A stretch of DNA of 64,000 bases from assembly GCA_016786585.1 (NCBI GenBank), contig JAEUUI010000007.1:62001-126000 (forward strand). Direction: 5' to 3'. This DNA is from Cyclobacteriaceae bacterium (GTDB lineage: Bacteria > Bacteroidota > Bacteroidia > Cytophagales > Cyclobacteriaceae). Under the pieces are notes generated by a model. It was not told the origin of the DNA and made no database searches. It was given only the letters and a program-made list of their open reading frames with translations. This document shows, piece after piece, positions 63,909 through 64,000 of this stretch; positions within the stretch are counted from its first letter, which is position 1; each line of letters begins with the position of its first letter. The position numbers and the translations under genes were made by a program.

Positions 63909-64000
63909 ATGTCAAAAAAGGGAGCACAGGTAGCGAAGCAATTTCCCAACGCATTAGTTGTGGAAGCTGCGTGGGAGGTTTGTAATCAGGTTGGAGGAAT
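63909..64000 (+). CDS. Glycogen synthase, GT3-like, 5' fragment
   Basis: Only 30 codons are visible before the window edge: MSKKGAQVAKQFPNALVVEA, then AWEVCNQVGGI. The phrase EAAWEVCNQVGGI matches the N-terminus of the eukaryote-like GT3 glycogen synthases carried by many Bacteroidota, where it forms the UDP-glucose-binding loop. The reading frame has no stop in the window. Confidence is limited by length. Confidence 0.7.
   Translation, partial: MSKKGAQVAKQFPNALVVEAAWEVCNQVGG

Overview
The window is a chromosomal stretch of a Bacteroidota bacterium, most likely of the order Cytophagales. The evidence is an Oar-like TonB-dependent receptor with lipoprotein partners, promoters of the TTTG-N19-TAnnTTTG type, almost no Shine-Dalgarno sequences, the bacillithiol gene bshA, a YlaK-type PhoH protein, DUF5522 and DUF3467 proteins, and the start of a GT3-type glycogen synthase. 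The genus cannot be fixed from sequence alone. I see no rRNA, no CRISPR array, no insertion sequence and no prophage.

Layout. 1-5.7 kb: cell-surface genes (TonB-dependent receptor cut by the window edge, DUF4397 lipoprotein, two-domain fasciclin lipoprotein, a small lipoprotein). 5.7-9.7 kb: ribH, a membrane-anchored TPR protein and pdhA on the minus strand, then recF and a DUF721 protein on the plus strand. 9.8-16.2 kb: tRNA-Tyr, tRNA-Gly, tRNA-Thr, tuf, a higBA toxin-antitoxin pair preceded by a REP-like repeat, a YciI protein, tRNA-Trp, then secE-nusG-rplK-rplA-rplJ-rplL. 16.3-25.1 kb: rpoB, rpoC and a DUF3467 protein. 25.1-29.2 kb: a Fic protein behind a 20-bp-periodic repeat array, an M13 peptidase and a glycerophosphodiesterase. 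29.3-32.9 kb: rpsL-rpsG-fusA-rpsJ, ended by a terminator.

32.8-39.3 kb: a lipoprotein, a BtuF-like binding protein, a tiny DUF5522 protein and meaB, then a CHASE2 membrane protein with two tandem exported FecR-like paralogues. 39.3-44.5 kb: sucD, a PhoH ATPase with PIN domain, and an AAA+/VWA pair. 44.6-49.7 kb: a 41-residue lipoprotein, a fatty acid hydroxylase, bshA and a GH3/beta-lactamase fusion whose GH3 half seems to have lost its nucleophile. 49.8-55.0 kb: mutL, two rhomboid proteases, a carboxypeptidase-regulatory-like protein, rlmN. 55.0-59.3 kb: a serine hydrolase, a DgcN-like DUF1611 protein, a dipeptide-epimerase/DgcA-like enzyme and a DUF1206 membrane protein, a plausible peptidoglycan or D-glutamate salvage operon. 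59.3-64.0 kb: an ABC exporter pair, clpB, and the first 30 codons of glycogen synthase.

Most of the window is core information-processing and central-metabolism genes. The parts worth a second look are the repeat array before fic, the CHASE2 gene set, the apparently dead GH3 domain, the duplicated tRNA-Thr 3' end and the genes inserted into the translation clusters.
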